Assembly (NCBI GenBank): GCA_001899285.1
Contig: MKWA01000006.1
Span: 44,315 to 108,314 of the forward strand
Direction: 5' to 3'
Length of the DNA stretch: 64,000 bases
Source of the DNA: Rhizobiales bacterium 64-17
GTDB taxonomy: Bacteria > Pseudomonadota > Alphaproteobacteria > Rhizobiales > Xanthobacteraceae
The position numbers were made by a program, and so were the translations under genes. Under the pieces are notes generated by a model. The model ran no database searches. It saw nothing but the letters and a program-made list of their open reading frames with translations, and was not told where the DNA came from. This document shows positions 43,007 to 51,115 of the stretch, in pieces; positions within the stretch are counted from its first letter, which is position 1, and each line of letters opens with the position of its first letter.

Positions 43007-44185
43007 ATGGCTCAGACGATGTCCAGAAAACCTTCCATCGCTATCGTCGGCGCCGGCATGGGCGGCCTTGCCGTCGCGGCGACGCTGCGCCGCGCGGGTT
43101 TCGAGCCGCAGGTCTACGAGCAGACGCAGCGGTTCGGCCGCATCGGCGCCGGCATCCAGATGATGCCGAATTCGATGAAGGTTCTGCGTGGCATCGGCGT
43201 CGAGGACCGTCTGCGCGCCGTGGCGTTCCAGCCCTATTCGCATCTCAACCGCGACGGCTATACCGGCGAACTGAAACGCGAGCTGCCGATGCCGGATGCG
43301 CTCTACGGCGCGCCGTATCTGTGTATGCACCGCGCTGAACTGCATGACGCGCTCGCCTCCGCGCTGCCGCCGGAGATCATCCATCTCGGCAAGCAGCTCA
43401 CCGGTCTCGACCAGAAGAGCGGGCAGGTGACGCTGTCGTTCGCCGATGGCACGAAGGTCACGGCCGACGCGGTGATCGGCGCCGACGGCGTGCATTCGCT
43501 GGTGCGCGACATCGTCGTCGGCCCCGATGCGCCGATCCACCGGGGCCGCATCGCCTACCGCGCGGTGTTTCCGGCATCGCTGATGGATCGCGACCTCGGG
43601 CCGTCGCGCGTCAAATGGTGGGGGCGCGACCGTCACATCGTCATCTATTACACGACGAAAGCGAAGAGCGAGGTCTACTTCGTCACCAGTGTGCCGGAAT
43701 CCGCCGAGTGGATGACGAAGGAGTCATGGTCCGCCAAGGGCGACGTGAAGGAATTGCGCGCCGCCTACAGCGAATTTCATCCGGACGTGCGCGCGACGCT
43801 CGACGCCTGCCCGGATTGCCACAAATGGGCGATCCTCGAGCGCGAGCCGCTGCCGCGCTGGAGCGAAGGCCGTGTCGTGCTGCTCGGCGATTCCGCGCAT
43901 CCGATGACGCCGTATATGGCGCAGGGCGCGGCGACCTCCATCGAGGACGCGGCGATCCTGGCGCGCTGCGTCGCCGACGTGAACGGCGAGGACATCGAAG
44001 GCGCGTTCCGCCGCTACGAGGCGCATCGCAAGCCGCGCACGTCGCTCATTCAGGCGATCTCCAGCGCCAATACCTGGATGCAGGGTGGCGACGCCGACAC
44101 GAGCTGGCTGTACGGCTACGACGCCTGGAACGTGTCGCTCGACGCGCCGCCGCGCCAGCCGGCCTCCGCGGGCGTGGCGGCTTAG
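43007..44185 (+). CDS. FAD-dependent monooxygenase, 6-hydroxynicotinate 3-monooxygenase-like
   Basis: This 392-residue class A flavin monooxygenase has the FAD motif IAIVGAGMGGLAVAATLRRAGF, the DG motif GADGVHSLVRD and the GD motif VVLLGDSAHPMTPYMAQGA (about residue 290). Close-family features include QVYEQTQRFGRIGAGIQMMPNSMKVL and the ARPD-like ending, most reminiscent of NicC and other pyridine/aromatic hydroxylases. ATG 43007 has AGGAA upstream; ATG 43019 is possible. It stands alone, so the aromatic substrate is uncertain; no other nic gene was found nearby apart from a molybdenum hydroxylase at 48-51 kb. Confidence 0.85.
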   Translation: MAQTMSRKPSIAIVGAGMGGLAVAATLRRAGFEPQVYEQTQRFGRIGAGIQMMPNSMKVLRGIGVEDRLRAVAFQPYSHLNRDGYTGELKRELPMPDALYGAPYLCMHRAELHDALASALPPEIIHLGKQLTGLDQKSGQVTLSFADGTKVTADAVIGADGVHSLVRDIVVGPDAPIHRGRIAYRAVFPASLMDRDLGPSRVKWWGRDRHIVIYYTTKAKSEVYFVTSVPESAEWMTKESWSAKGDVKELRAAYSEFHPDVRATLDACPDCHKWAILEREPLPRWSEGRVVLLGDSAHPMTPYMAQGAATSIEDAAILARCVADVNGEDIEGAFRRYEAHRKPRTSLIQAISSANTWMQGGDADTSWLYGYDAWNVSLDAPPRQPASAGVAA

Positions 44186-44214
44186 AGATTTTCTCTCGTC
44201 ACATGGCGACCTTA

Positions 44215-44364
44215 ACCCTCTCCCGTTCACGGGAGAGGGTGGATCGCGCTGAGTGCAACGAAGCGCGAGCCGGGTGAGGGGTCTGAGGCAGATGCGGTGC
44301 TGTTCCACTCACCCGCCTCGCATCCTGCGAATGCTCGGCACCCTCTCCCGCAAGCGGGAGAGGG
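44215..44364. repeat. Paired REP-like hairpins between monooxygenase and soxA
   Basis: Two nearly identical hairpins, CCCTCTCCCG-TTCA-CGGGAGAGGG (44216-44239) and CCCTCTCCCG-CAAG-CGGGAGAGGG (44341-44364), flank a middle segment with weaker pairing. They share the same 10-bp stem. They lie between two convergent genes and may also terminate transcription. Confidence 0.75.
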
Positions 44365-44390
44365 AAGAAAGTGAGCGGCCCAGAAAATTC

Positions 44391-45173
44391 TCACGGCCGC
44401 ACGGCCGGCGTTTCCACCAGCATCCCCGCCGCGCGTTGGCGTAGATAGAGTTCGAGCGCGACATAGTCCGGCGCGTTGTAGGCGTATGGCTCGGCGCGGA
44501 TGCCGGTCAGGCAGTTGCGCAGCCGCCGCTGCAGGGTGCCGACGCTTTGCCATTCGAGGCGATACAGCGGATAGCCGTTGGGATGGCCCTGTGGCACGAT
44601 GTTGCCGGCGAGATTGCGGCCCCAGTTGTCGTCGTGGCATTGCGCGCAGGAGAGATTGATCTGTCCCTGCCGCTGCGTGTAGAGCGCCTTGCCTCGCGCG
44701 AGGAATGGCTTGAGCCGGGGATCGTCCGGCGTGGCGATCGGCAGGCCGCGCGACTGCCGACCGATGAAGGCGGACAGCGCAACGAGGTCGCGGCTTTCCG
44801 GCGGCAGCGGCGTTGCGTTCTGGTGCCGCGTGCGGCACAGATTGATGCGCTGCTCGATATCGACCGGCGCGCGGCTGGCGTCATCAAAAGCCGGATAGCG
44901 CGCGCTGACGCCCTTCATGCTGACGGCTGCGTCGCCATGACAACCGGCGCAGGATTGATTGGCGGCCCCGGCCTTCGCGCTCCACAGCGCCTCGCCGTCG
45001 AGCACCCATAGCGTCGCCGGGTTGATCGTGTCGTCGTCCTGCATCGCGCGGTTCTCGGCGCTCATGCCGGTGTAGCCGGACTTGCGGTCCTGCGGCGCGA
45101 TCTCGCCGGCCAACGCCGGCACGGCAAGCGCCGTCACCAGCATCGCGGCGAGAATAGCGGCCTTACGCATCAT
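44391..45173 (-). CDS. soxA: Sulfur oxidation c-type cytochrome SoxA
   Basis: SoxA pairs with SoxX to couple thiosulfate oxidatively to the SoxYZ carrier in the periplasm. The 260-residue protein has a signal peptide (about 1-22), haem motifs CAGCH and CAQCH, and the conserved cysteine in LRNCLTGIRAEPY that carries a persulfide at the active haem. This is the diheme form. It overlaps soxZ by 4 nt and is the last gene of the minus-strand sox operon. Confidence 0.95.
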   Translation of the reverse strand: MMRKAAILAAMLVTALAVPALAGEIAPQDRKSGYTGMSAENRAMQDDDTINPATLWVLDGEALWSAKAGAANQSCAGCHGDAAVSMKGVSARYPAFDDASRAPVDIEQRINLCRTRHQNATPLPPESRDLVALSAFIGRQSRGLPIATPDDPRLKPFLARGKALYTQRQGQINLSCAQCHDDNWGRNLAGNIVPQGHPNGYPLYRLEWQSVGTLQRRLRNCLTGIRAEPYAYNAPDYVALELYLRQRAAGMLVETPAVRP

Positions 45174-45511
45174 GCGACCGTCAGCATCGCCTGATGCGTC
45201 GTGGCAAAACCGTTATCGCCGGTCCAGGAGAACTCCAGCGGCCCCGACACGGTCGCCACCGTAAAGAAAGTGAGGAACGGATTGGCGGCAATCGCCGGCG
45301 AGAAGTCCGCCGCGAAGATGACGGCGCCGTCGTAACGGCACTCGAACCGGGTGATGATGTTGCGCGGTACCAGATTGCCGGACGTGTCGTGGCGGAACCC
45401 GGTTTCCATGATGTGCGACACCAGCGTCTTGATCTCGATCACGTCGCCGCGTTTCGCCGTCTTCGGCGCATTGACCAGAACGCGGGCAGGTGTTTGCGCG
45501 GTCTCCGTCAT
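45170..45511 (-). CDS. soxZ: Thiosulfate oxidation carrier complex protein SoxZ
   Basis: This 113-residue beta-sandwich partner of SoxY has the family stretches VLVNAPKTAKRGDVIEIKTLVSHIMETGFRHD, NIITRFECRYDG and FFTVATVSGPLEFSWTGDNG. GGAGGA at 45518-45523 gives correct spacing to ATG 45511, while ATG 45517 abuts it, so 45511 is preferred. It follows soxY by 2 nt and overlaps soxA by 4 nt. Confidence 0.95.
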   Translation of the reverse strand: MTETAQTPARVLVNAPKTAKRGDVIEIKTLVSHIMETGFRHDTSGNLVPRNIITRFECRYDGAVIFAADFSPAIAANPFLTFFTVATVSGPLEFSWTGDNGFATTHQAMLTVA

Positions 45512-45513
45512 GG

Positions 45514-45987
45514 TCATTCCTCCAGACAGGCGCCGAGCGTGATCACCACATCGGCGCTGTCCGACCAGAAACTGCCGTCCGACAGTTGCGCGATGGCGAT
45601 CACTTTCTGCGTGTCGGCGAGCCGGATGCGCGTCGAGAACCGCGCCCGGCCAGCGCGCGGGCCGAGCGCGACGCTGATCACGTTCGGCTGCGGGTTCTTT
45701 TCATTGACGATGTGGATCGCCTTGACGTGGTCGGCCTGCGTCATCGGGCTGTCCACCGAAACGCTGCACGACACCGTGTTGCCGTTCTCCACCAGCGGCG
45801 GGATTTCCAGATGCACGCGGCCCTTTTTCGGTTCGGCGTCGCCGACGATCTGGCGGATCGCCGCGCGCATCGTCTCCGGCGTGGCACTGGCCGGGCGCAA
45901 GGTCAGCGCGGTGACGGTGAGCGCGCAGCCGCTGGCGAGCACAGCGCGGCGCGAGAAGGTGAAACGTGGAGCGTCCATGATGCTCAT
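45514..45987 (-). CDS. soxY: Thiosulfate oxidation carrier protein SoxY (atypical C-terminus)
   Basis: SoxY carries sulfur intermediates on a C-terminal cysteine. The 157-residue protein has a Tat signal (SRRAVLASGCALTVTAL) and the SoxY core (VHLEIPPLVENGNTVSCSVSVDSPM). The terminal sequence is GACLEE, with C154 three residues from the end, instead of the textbook flexible GGCGG arm. The cysteine is kept but the arm is acidic and less flexible, so carrier function may differ. AAGGA precedes ATG 45987. Confidence 0.92.
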   Translation of the reverse strand: MSIMDAPRFTFSRRAVLASGCALTVTALTLRPASATPETMRAAIRQIVGDAEPKKGRVHLEIPPLVENGNTVSCSVSVDSPMTQADHVKAIHIVNEKNPQPNVISVALGPRAGRARFSTRIRLADTQKVIAIAQLSDGSFWSDSADVVITLGACLEE

Positions 45988-45991
45988 CGCG

Positions 45992-46483
45992 CTATTCCTT
46001 CAAGGTTTTCAGATACGCCACCACATCCTCGATCTGTCCGGCGTCGAGCAGCGGCTTGCCGCGCAGCGCCGGCGTCACACGGGTCAGCCCATCGACGCGA
46101 TAATAGGACGGCATGATGGTTTGCGGATTGGCGTGGCTGGCATCGACCACGCGCAGTCGCAACTCGCCCTCGCTCATCCGGTTGCCGATGCCGGTGAGAT
46201 CGGGCGCGAGATCGCTGTGAAAGCGCAGTTCCGGAAACGGGCCGCTGTGACACAGCACGCACAGTCCGATCTGCCGGTTGGCGACGATGGCGCGACCGCG
46301 CGTCGCGTCGCCGGGTTGACCGGTGAGGGAAGCGGGGATCGCCGCATCGACGATGCGATAGGCGACAAGGCCGTCCGCGCGCGCCGGCATCGCGGCGGCC
46401 GCCGTCAGCACGGCGAGCGCCGCCGCGGCGATCGGTTCAGCCGAACGTCTCGCCGGTGAGCGTGTTGAACAGGCCGTGGGCAT
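45992..46483 (-). CDS. soxX: Sulfur oxidation c-type cytochrome SoxX
   Basis: This mono-haem partner of SoxA has 163 residues with the haem motif CVLCH and the SoxX stretch APDLTGIGNRMSEGELRLRVVDASHANPQTIMPSYYRVDGLTRV, containing the distal Met ligand. ATG 46483 was chosen for its strong GGAGG ribosome site. It overlaps the end of the flavocytochrome gene by 47 nt, giving a long basic signal peptide of about 36 residues ending in ARA-DG. The soxY start is 4 nt downstream. Confidence 0.9.
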   Translation of the reverse strand: MPTACSTRSPARRSAEPIAAAALAVLTAAAAMPARADGLVAYRIVDAAIPASLTGQPGDATRGRAIVANRQIGLCVLCHSGPFPELRFHSDLAPDLTGIGNRMSEGELRLRVVDASHANPQTIMPSYYRVDGLTRVTPALRGKPLLDAGQIEDVVAYLKTLKE

Positions 46484-47714
46484 ATTTCGCCTCCAGCGCG
46501 CGGGTCGCCTGCGGGGCATCGACCGGACTGTTGCCGCCGGCGCCTTCCACTTCGAGATAATCGTTGCCGACCGGCTGATACACGCCGGCGACCGACATGC
46601 CGTAGTCCGGCGCGGCTACGCTGTAGCAGGTGTTGATCAGCTTCGGCCGGTCCGGCGTGGCATTGGCGAACAGTTTGGCGATGGCGGCGGCACAGATCTG
46701 CGCCTGCGAGAACGCGCCGAACGCGGATTTCGGCATGGTGCCGACCAGTGTCGCGTCGCCGAGCACATGCACGTTCGGCGCGATCTTGGATTCGAAGGTG
46801 ATCGGATCGACCGGACACCAGCCGGTGCGGTCGGTCACGCCGGCGACCTGGGCGATGGTGCCGGCCCTCTGCGGCGGGATCACATTGACGACGGTGCCTT
46901 TGTAGGTTTCAAAGTCGCCGGCCAGCGAGCGGGTCTTGGGGTCGACCGAATTGATCTTGCCGCCGTTCGACAGGCCCACCCATTCGATCTGCCCCGGATA
47001 CAGCGCCTTCCAGGCATTCTGGAACAGCCGCTGCATCGAGAACTGGTCCTTGGCGTCGAGCACGATGATCTTCGAGCGTGGCTTCTTGGCCTTGAGATAC
47101 CACGCGATCAGGCTGGCGCGTTCGTAGGCGCCGGGCGGGCAGCGCATTGGATTGTCCGGCACCGACATCAGCACCGTGCCGCCGTCCTCCATCGCCTCGA
47201 GCTGGCGGCGCAACAGTTCGGTCTGCTCGCCCGCATGCCACGCATGCGGCATGATCTTGGCCGCCGCCTCGTCGTAACCGGGGAGCGCACTCCAGTTGAA
47301 GCTGATGCCGGGTGCGATCACCAGCCGGTCGTACATGAGTGGCGTGCCGCTGCGCAGCGTCACGGTGCGCGAGCCGGCATCGACCGCGATCGCCGGCTCG
47401 AACGCCATGGTCACGCCATCGGCCGCGACCTTCTCATAGGTGAACTGCTGGGCGCTGAGATCGCGCAATCCGGCGATCACGTGGTTGCTGAACGGACAGG
47501 CGGTGAAGGTGCGGTGCGTCTCCACCAGCGTCACGTTGACGTTGTTGGCGATGTGCTTCAGCGCGCGGGCAAATCCCGCTCCGGCAAAGCCGCCGCCGAT
47601 GACGACGACGCGCGGCGCGTTCTGCGCGATCGCCGGCGCGCACACCGGCGAGGCCATCGCGCCTGAGGCCAGGGCGCCGGCGAGCACGGAGCGGCGGGTG
47701 AGGCGCACGGTCAT
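46437..47714 (-). CDS. soxF: Sulfide-dehydrogenase-type flavoprotein (SoxF/FccB)
   Basis: This FAD flavoprotein of flavocytochrome c sulfide dehydrogenase oxidises sulfide in the periplasm and passes electrons to the cytochrome encoded next to it. The 425-residue protein has a Tat-type signal (TRRSVLAGALASGAMASP), an FAD motif RVVVIGGGFAGAGFARAL, the active-site cysteine segment TACPFSNHVIAGLRD, a second Cys in MRCPPG, and the C-terminal FCSD domain (LINTCYSVAAPDYGMSVAGVY). It overlaps the cytochrome gene by 4 nt and soxX by 47 nt. Confidence 0.92.
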   Translation of the reverse strand: MTVRLTRRSVLAGALASGAMASPVCAPAIAQNAPRVVVIGGGFAGAGFARALKHIANNVNVTLVETHRTFTACPFSNHVIAGLRDLSAQQFTYEKVAADGVTMAFEPAIAVDAGSRTVTLRSGTPLMYDRLVIAPGISFNWSALPGYDEAAAKIMPHAWHAGEQTELLRRQLEAMEDGGTVLMSVPDNPMRCPPGAYERASLIAWYLKAKKPRSKIIVLDAKDQFSMQRLFQNAWKALYPGQIEWVGLSNGGKINSVDPKTRSLAGDFETYKGTVVNVIPPQRAGTIAQVAGVTDRTGWCPVDPITFESKIAPNVHVLGDATLVGTMPKSAFGAFSQAQICAAAIAKLFANATPDRPKLINTCYSVAAPDYGMSVAGVYQPVGNDYLEVEGAGGNSPVDAPQATRALEAKYAHGLFNTLTGETFG

Positions 47715-48007
47715 GGTTGCTGCTCCGCGAACCAGTCGGCGATCGCGGCGATTTCCGCGTCGGAAAAACCCTTGGCGATCCGGTTCATCACCGTCGCCGG
47801 CTTGCGGTCTTGCCGGAACGCCAGCATCGCCTCCGTGACCTCGCTCGCCTTGCGGCCTTTCAACGAGGGTAACGCATCCTCGATGCCGGGGCGGGCGGCG
47901 TGGCAGCCAATGCAGGAACTCGCGCCGCGGGGCGCGTCGGCGGCGGAAGCGCCGCCGACCGCTGCGAGAACGAACGAAACGATAAACAGCGCGCGCGAAC
48001 GGACCAT
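47711..48007 (-). CDS. soxE: c-type cytochrome, SoxE/FccA-like
   Basis: This 98-residue mono-haem cytochrome has a signal peptide (about 1-23), the haem motif CIGCH, and a C-terminal Met ligand in ATVMNRIAKGFSDAEIAAIADWF. It is the likely electron acceptor of the adjacent flavoprotein. It is the first gene of the sox operon on the minus strand and starts just beyond the terminator that ends the molybdenum-hydroxylase operon. Confidence 0.85.
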   Translation of the reverse strand: MVRSRALFIVSFVLAAVGGASAADAPRGASSCIGCHAARPGIEDALPSLKGRKASEVTEAMLAFRQDRKPATVMNRIAKGFSDAEIAAIADWFAEQQP

Positions 48008-48072
48008 TGTGTCCTTGTAGGAGAGAAACCGGTCGGCCGGAAGGTGGCCGAAAGCATGACAGCATCAAGAAA

Positions 48073-48102
48073 AAGCGGCGGCCTTGCGACAGGCCGCCGC
48101 TT
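48073..48102 (-). terminator. Intrinsic terminator of the molybdenum hydroxylase operon
   Basis: AAGCGGCGGCCT and AGGCCGCCGCTT form a 12-bp stem around TGCGAC. Read on the minus strand it is followed by TTTC, 10 nt after the large-subunit stop codon. Confidence 0.88.
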
Positions 48103-48111
48103 GATGTCGGA

Positions 48112-50289
48112 TCAGGCGAAGCCGATGCCGTGGTTCTTCAGCGGGAACGTGCGAATGCGCTTGCCCGTCGCGTTGAAGTAGGCGTTGAGCACCGCCGGCG
48201 CCGCCACGCAGATGGTCGGCTCGCCGACGCCGCCCCACGGCGTGTGGCCGGTCGGCATCAGGATCGCTTCCACCTTCGGCATCTGCGCGATGCGCATGGA
48301 GTCGTAGGTGTCGAAATTCTCCTGCTCCATACGGCCGCCCTTCACCGTGCATTCGCCGAAGAACAGCGCCGAGAGGCCGTAGACGAAGGAGCCCGCCACC
48401 TGCCGCTCGATCTGCGCCGGATTGACGGCGTAGCCCGGATCGGTCGCGGCGACGATGCGGTGGATCTTGATCTTCTTGCCGTCGTCGAGCACGGAGATTT
48501 CCACCGCGCCGGCGACGTAGCTGCCGAAGCCCATGTGATGGCACAGGCCGCGATAGACGCCCTGCGGCGCCGGCGTCGACCAGCCGATCTTCTCGGCCAC
48601 CGCATTGAGCACGCCGAGATGCTTCGGCTTGTCCGCCATCAGCTTGCGGCGGAATTCCAGCGCGTCCATGCCCGCCGACTTCGCCAGCTCGTCCATGAAG
48701 CATTCGACATAGATGGCGTTGTGGTTGACGTTGACGCCGCGCCAGAAGCCCGGCGGCACCGGCGGATTGCGCATGGAGTGGTCGATCAGCAGGTTCGGCA
48801 CGGAGTAGCCGAACGCCGCTTCGCCGCGCGGATTGAGACCCTGGAACGCGACCGGATCCTTGCCGTTCTCCATGCGCGCCGGCAGTACCGACGCGAGGAT
48901 CGACTGGCCGGACAGCCGCATGCGGAAGCCGGTCAGGTTGTTCTTGTCGTCGAAGCTGCCGACCATCCGGCATTGCGTGACCGGATGGAATTTGCCGTGC
49001 AGCATGTCCTCTTCGCGCGACCACATCATCTTGATCGGCGTGCCGGGCATCTGCTTGGCGATAGCAACCGCCTGGCGCACATAGTCGGTCATGCCGCGAC
49101 GGCCGAAGCCGCCGCCGAGCATCACCTTGTGCACGTCGCACTTGTCCGGCGTCAGGCCGGATTCGGCGAGCACACCGGCGAACGCCGCTTCGCCGTTCTG
49201 CGTGCCGGTCCATACCTCGCAACGGTCGCCGGTGAACAGCGCGGTAGCGTTCATCGGCTCCATCGGCGCATGGTTCTGGTACGGATAGGCGTAGACCGCC
49301 TCGACCGTGCGCGAAGCCTTGGCTATGGCGTCCTTGATGTCGCCGTTCTGGTTGCCGACGAACGCCGGCTGATCGTCGGCGAGTCCTTCCTTGAGCCACG
49401 CGGCGATGGTCTCGCTGGAGACCTTCACGTTCTCGCCGTCGTCCCAGACGATGGGCAGGGCGTCGAGCGCGGTCTTGGCGTGCCAGTAGGTGTCGGCGAC
49501 GACGGCGACGGTGCTGTCGTTGACGCGCAGCACCTTCTTGACGCCCTTCATGCCGGCGACCTTGGCCTCGTCGTAGCTCTTGAGCTTGCCGCCGAACACC
49601 GGGCAGTCCTTGATCGCGGCGATCAGCATGTTCGGCAGCTTGACGTCGATGCCGTAGATCATCTGCCCGTTGGTCTTCTCCACCGTGTCGAGCCGCTTCA
49701 GCGGCTTGCCGGCGATGGTCCAGTCCTTCGGGTCTTTGAGCTTGATGTCTGTCGGCGGCGTCACCTTGGCGGCGGCGTCGGCAACCTTGCCGTAAGTGGT
49801 GCTGCGGCTGCTGGCGCCGTGCGAGATGACGCCCTTGCTCACCGTGCATTCCGACGCCGGCACCTTCCACTGGTCGGCCGCGGCCTGCACCAGCATCATG
49901 CGCGCGGCGGCGCCGCCTTTGCGCACATATTCATGCGACTCGCGGATGCCGCGGCTGCCGCCGGTGGAGAAGTCGCCCCATGCGCGTTTGCGCGCGACGC
50001 TCTGGCCCGGCGTCGGATATTCGGTTGTCACCTTCGACCAGTCGCATTCCAGTTCCTCGGCGACGAGCTGGGCGAGGCCGGTGAGGGTGCCCTGACCCAT
50101 CTCCGAGCGGGCGATGCGGATGACAACCGTCTCGTCCGGCTTGATGACGACCCAGGCGTTGACTTCCGGCGATGCGGTCTGCGCCAGCGCATTTCCGAAC
50201 GGCAGGGTGAGGCCGAGCGCGAGGCCGCCACCCGCGGCGGCGGTACCGACGACGAACGAACGGCGATCGAGTTTGGGAATGAAATTCAT
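48112..50289 (-). CDS. Xanthine dehydrogenase-family molybdopterin-binding subunit (IorB-like)
   Basis: This large subunit of a molybdenum hydroxylase is a 725-residue protein with a Tat signal (DRRSFVVGTAAAGGGLAL), so it is exported folded. Molybdopterin-contact motifs are present: GQGTLTGLAQLVAEEL, LGGGFGRRG, and the catalytic Glu in TPWGGVGEPTICVAAP. It lacks the cytochrome c extension of nicotinate dehydrogenase NicB and resembles isoquinoline 1-oxidoreductase/aldehyde oxidoreductase large subunits. The Fe-S subunit gene is 11 nt upstream. The substrate is probably an N-heterocycle or aldehyde. Confidence 0.92.
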   Translation of the reverse strand: MNFIPKLDRRSFVVGTAAAGGGLALGLTLPFGNALAQTASPEVNAWVVIKPDETVVIRIARSEMGQGTLTGLAQLVAEELECDWSKVTTEYPTPGQSVARKRAWGDFSTGGSRGIRESHEYVRKGGAAARMMLVQAAADQWKVPASECTVSKGVISHGASSRSTTYGKVADAAAKVTPPTDIKLKDPKDWTIAGKPLKRLDTVEKTNGQMIYGIDVKLPNMLIAAIKDCPVFGGKLKSYDEAKVAGMKGVKKVLRVNDSTVAVVADTYWHAKTALDALPIVWDDGENVKVSSETIAAWLKEGLADDQPAFVGNQNGDIKDAIAKASRTVEAVYAYPYQNHAPMEPMNATALFTGDRCEVWTGTQNGEAAFAGVLAESGLTPDKCDVHKVMLGGGFGRRGMTDYVRQAVAIAKQMPGTPIKMMWSREEDMLHGKFHPVTQCRMVGSFDDKNNLTGFRMRLSGQSILASVLPARMENGKDPVAFQGLNPRGEAAFGYSVPNLLIDHSMRNPPVPPGFWRGVNVNHNAIYVECFMDELAKSAGMDALEFRRKLMADKPKHLGVLNAVAEKIGWSTPAPQGVYRGLCHHMGFGSYVAGAVEISVLDDGKKIKIHRIVAATDPGYAVNPAQIERQVAGSFVYGLSALFFGECTVKGGRMEQENFDTYDSMRIAQMPKVEAILMPTGHTPWGGVGEPTICVAAPAVLNAYFNATGKRIRTFPLKNHGIGFA

Positions 50290-50300
50290 CTGTCCCTCCC

Positions 50301-50756
50301 TCACGCGTTCGAGCCGGCGGCGGTGTGGATCGCGGCGCGCACCTGCTGGAACGTGCCGCAGCGGCAGATATTGGTAATCGCCTCGTCGATCTCCTGATCG
50401 GTCGGCTTCGGTTTGTCCTTGAGCAGCGCCGCGACGGCCATGATCATGCCGCTCTGGCAATAGCCGCATTGCGGCACGTCGTGCTCGATCCAGGCTTTCT
50501 GCACCCGGTGCATCGTGCCGTTGACCGCGAGCCCTTCGACGGTGGTGATCTTCTTGCCGACCGCGTCGCTCGCCTGCATGCCGCAGGAGCGTACCGCCTC
50601 GCCGTCCACATGCACGGTGCAGGCGCCGCACTGGGCGATGCCGCAGCCATATTTCGTGCCGGTCAGCCCGGCGTTCTCGCGGATCGCCCAGAGCAGGGGC
50701 GTATCGTTCTCGACGTCGACCTCGTAATCCTTGCCGTTGATATTGAGCCGGATCAT
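50301..50756 (-). CDS. (2Fe-2S)-binding subunit of molybdenum hydroxylase (IorA-like)
   Basis: This 151-residue small subunit has a plant-ferredoxin-type cluster ([21 protein letters not shown]) and a second cluster ([10 protein letters not shown] ... ICRCGTF). It transfers electrons from the molybdopterin subunit to an external acceptor, probably a cytochrome since no FAD subunit gene is present. It has no signal of its own and would be co-exported with the Tat-tagged large subunit. GGGAGTGC precedes ATG 50756. A TGAAACG-N10-CGTTTCA repeat lies 70 bp upstream. Confidence 0.94.
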   Translation of the reverse strand: MIRLNINGKDYEVDVENDTPLLWAIRENAGLTGTKYGCGIAQCGACTVHVDGEAVRSCGMQASDAVGKKITTVEGLAVNGTMHRVQKAWIEHDVPQCGYCQSGMIMAVAALLKDKPKPTDQEIDEAITNICRCGTFQQVRAAIHTAAGSNA

Positions 50757-50826
50757 GGCATTGCACTCCCTGCCGGGCCGTCGCCCGGACTGTTCCAGCC
50801 GGGTCATCACCCGGCTGGTCGAAGGC

Positions 50827-50850
50827 TGAAACGAAACTGGAATCGTTTCA
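50827..50850. promoter_or_regulatory. Inverted repeat upstream of the molybdenum hydroxylase operon
   Basis: TGAAACG and CGTTTCA are perfect 7-nt arms around 10 nt, 70 bp upstream of the Fe-S subunit start. This is a typical size for a TetR or similar operator. No regulator gene is adjacent, so the binding protein is unknown. The surrounding divergent region 50757-51115 (359 bp) holds no gene that I can support. Confidence 0.5.
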
Positions 50851-51016
50851 ATCAACATTCTGGTGTGCGGTTTTCGTCCATCCTGTGACAGCGCGCGGCA
50901 AAAAATGGCCGGGTGAAAGAGTGCGGGGACCGCGGATGGGCACAAGGATGGAACAGGGCGTGGGCGCGCCATGCTGCGGTGCGCCAAGCCACGCGCTATT
51001 CAATCGCTGGTGGGCG

Positions 51017-51052
51017 CTTTTGGTCGCTCTTTTGGTCGCTCTTGCGGTCGCA
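51017..51052 (+). repeat. Three tandem 12-bp repeats upstream of the TRAP operon
   Basis: CTTTTGGTCGCT occurs twice in direct succession, followed by a third degenerate unit (CTTGCGGTCGCA). The array ends 3 bp before the ATTTTAA palindrome. It could be a binding array for an activator or a replication-slippage remnant. Confidence 0.7.
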
Positions 51053-51055
51053 AAA

Positions 51056-51071
51056 ATTTTAACATTAAAAT
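51056..51071. promoter_or_regulatory. Operator shared with the 2-aminobenzoate operon
   Basis: ATTTTAACATTAAAAT has perfect 7-nt arms and a 2-nt centre, and is followed by AATTGC. The copy at 59882 is also followed by AATTGC, so the match runs over about 20 of 22 bases. It lies 45 bp upstream of the TRAP binding-protein start, where a repressor would block transcription. Confidence 0.75.
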
Positions 51072-51115
51072 AATTGCAGATGTGCCGGGCCGGCGTGGCC
51101 GGGGGGAGAAAAACG

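Noticed and set aside
42866..43033. Start of the monooxygenase at 42866, where MSRKP is also encoded
   Set aside because: The 47 extra residues are not FAD-domain-like; ATG 43007 has a ribosome site and leads straight into the FAD motif. The repeated MSRKP looks coincidental.
48007..50397. Open frame of 796 codons on the plus strand opposite the molybdenum hydroxylase
   Set aside because: It crosses the terminator hairpin and both recognised subunit genes; the composition is that of an antisense shadow.
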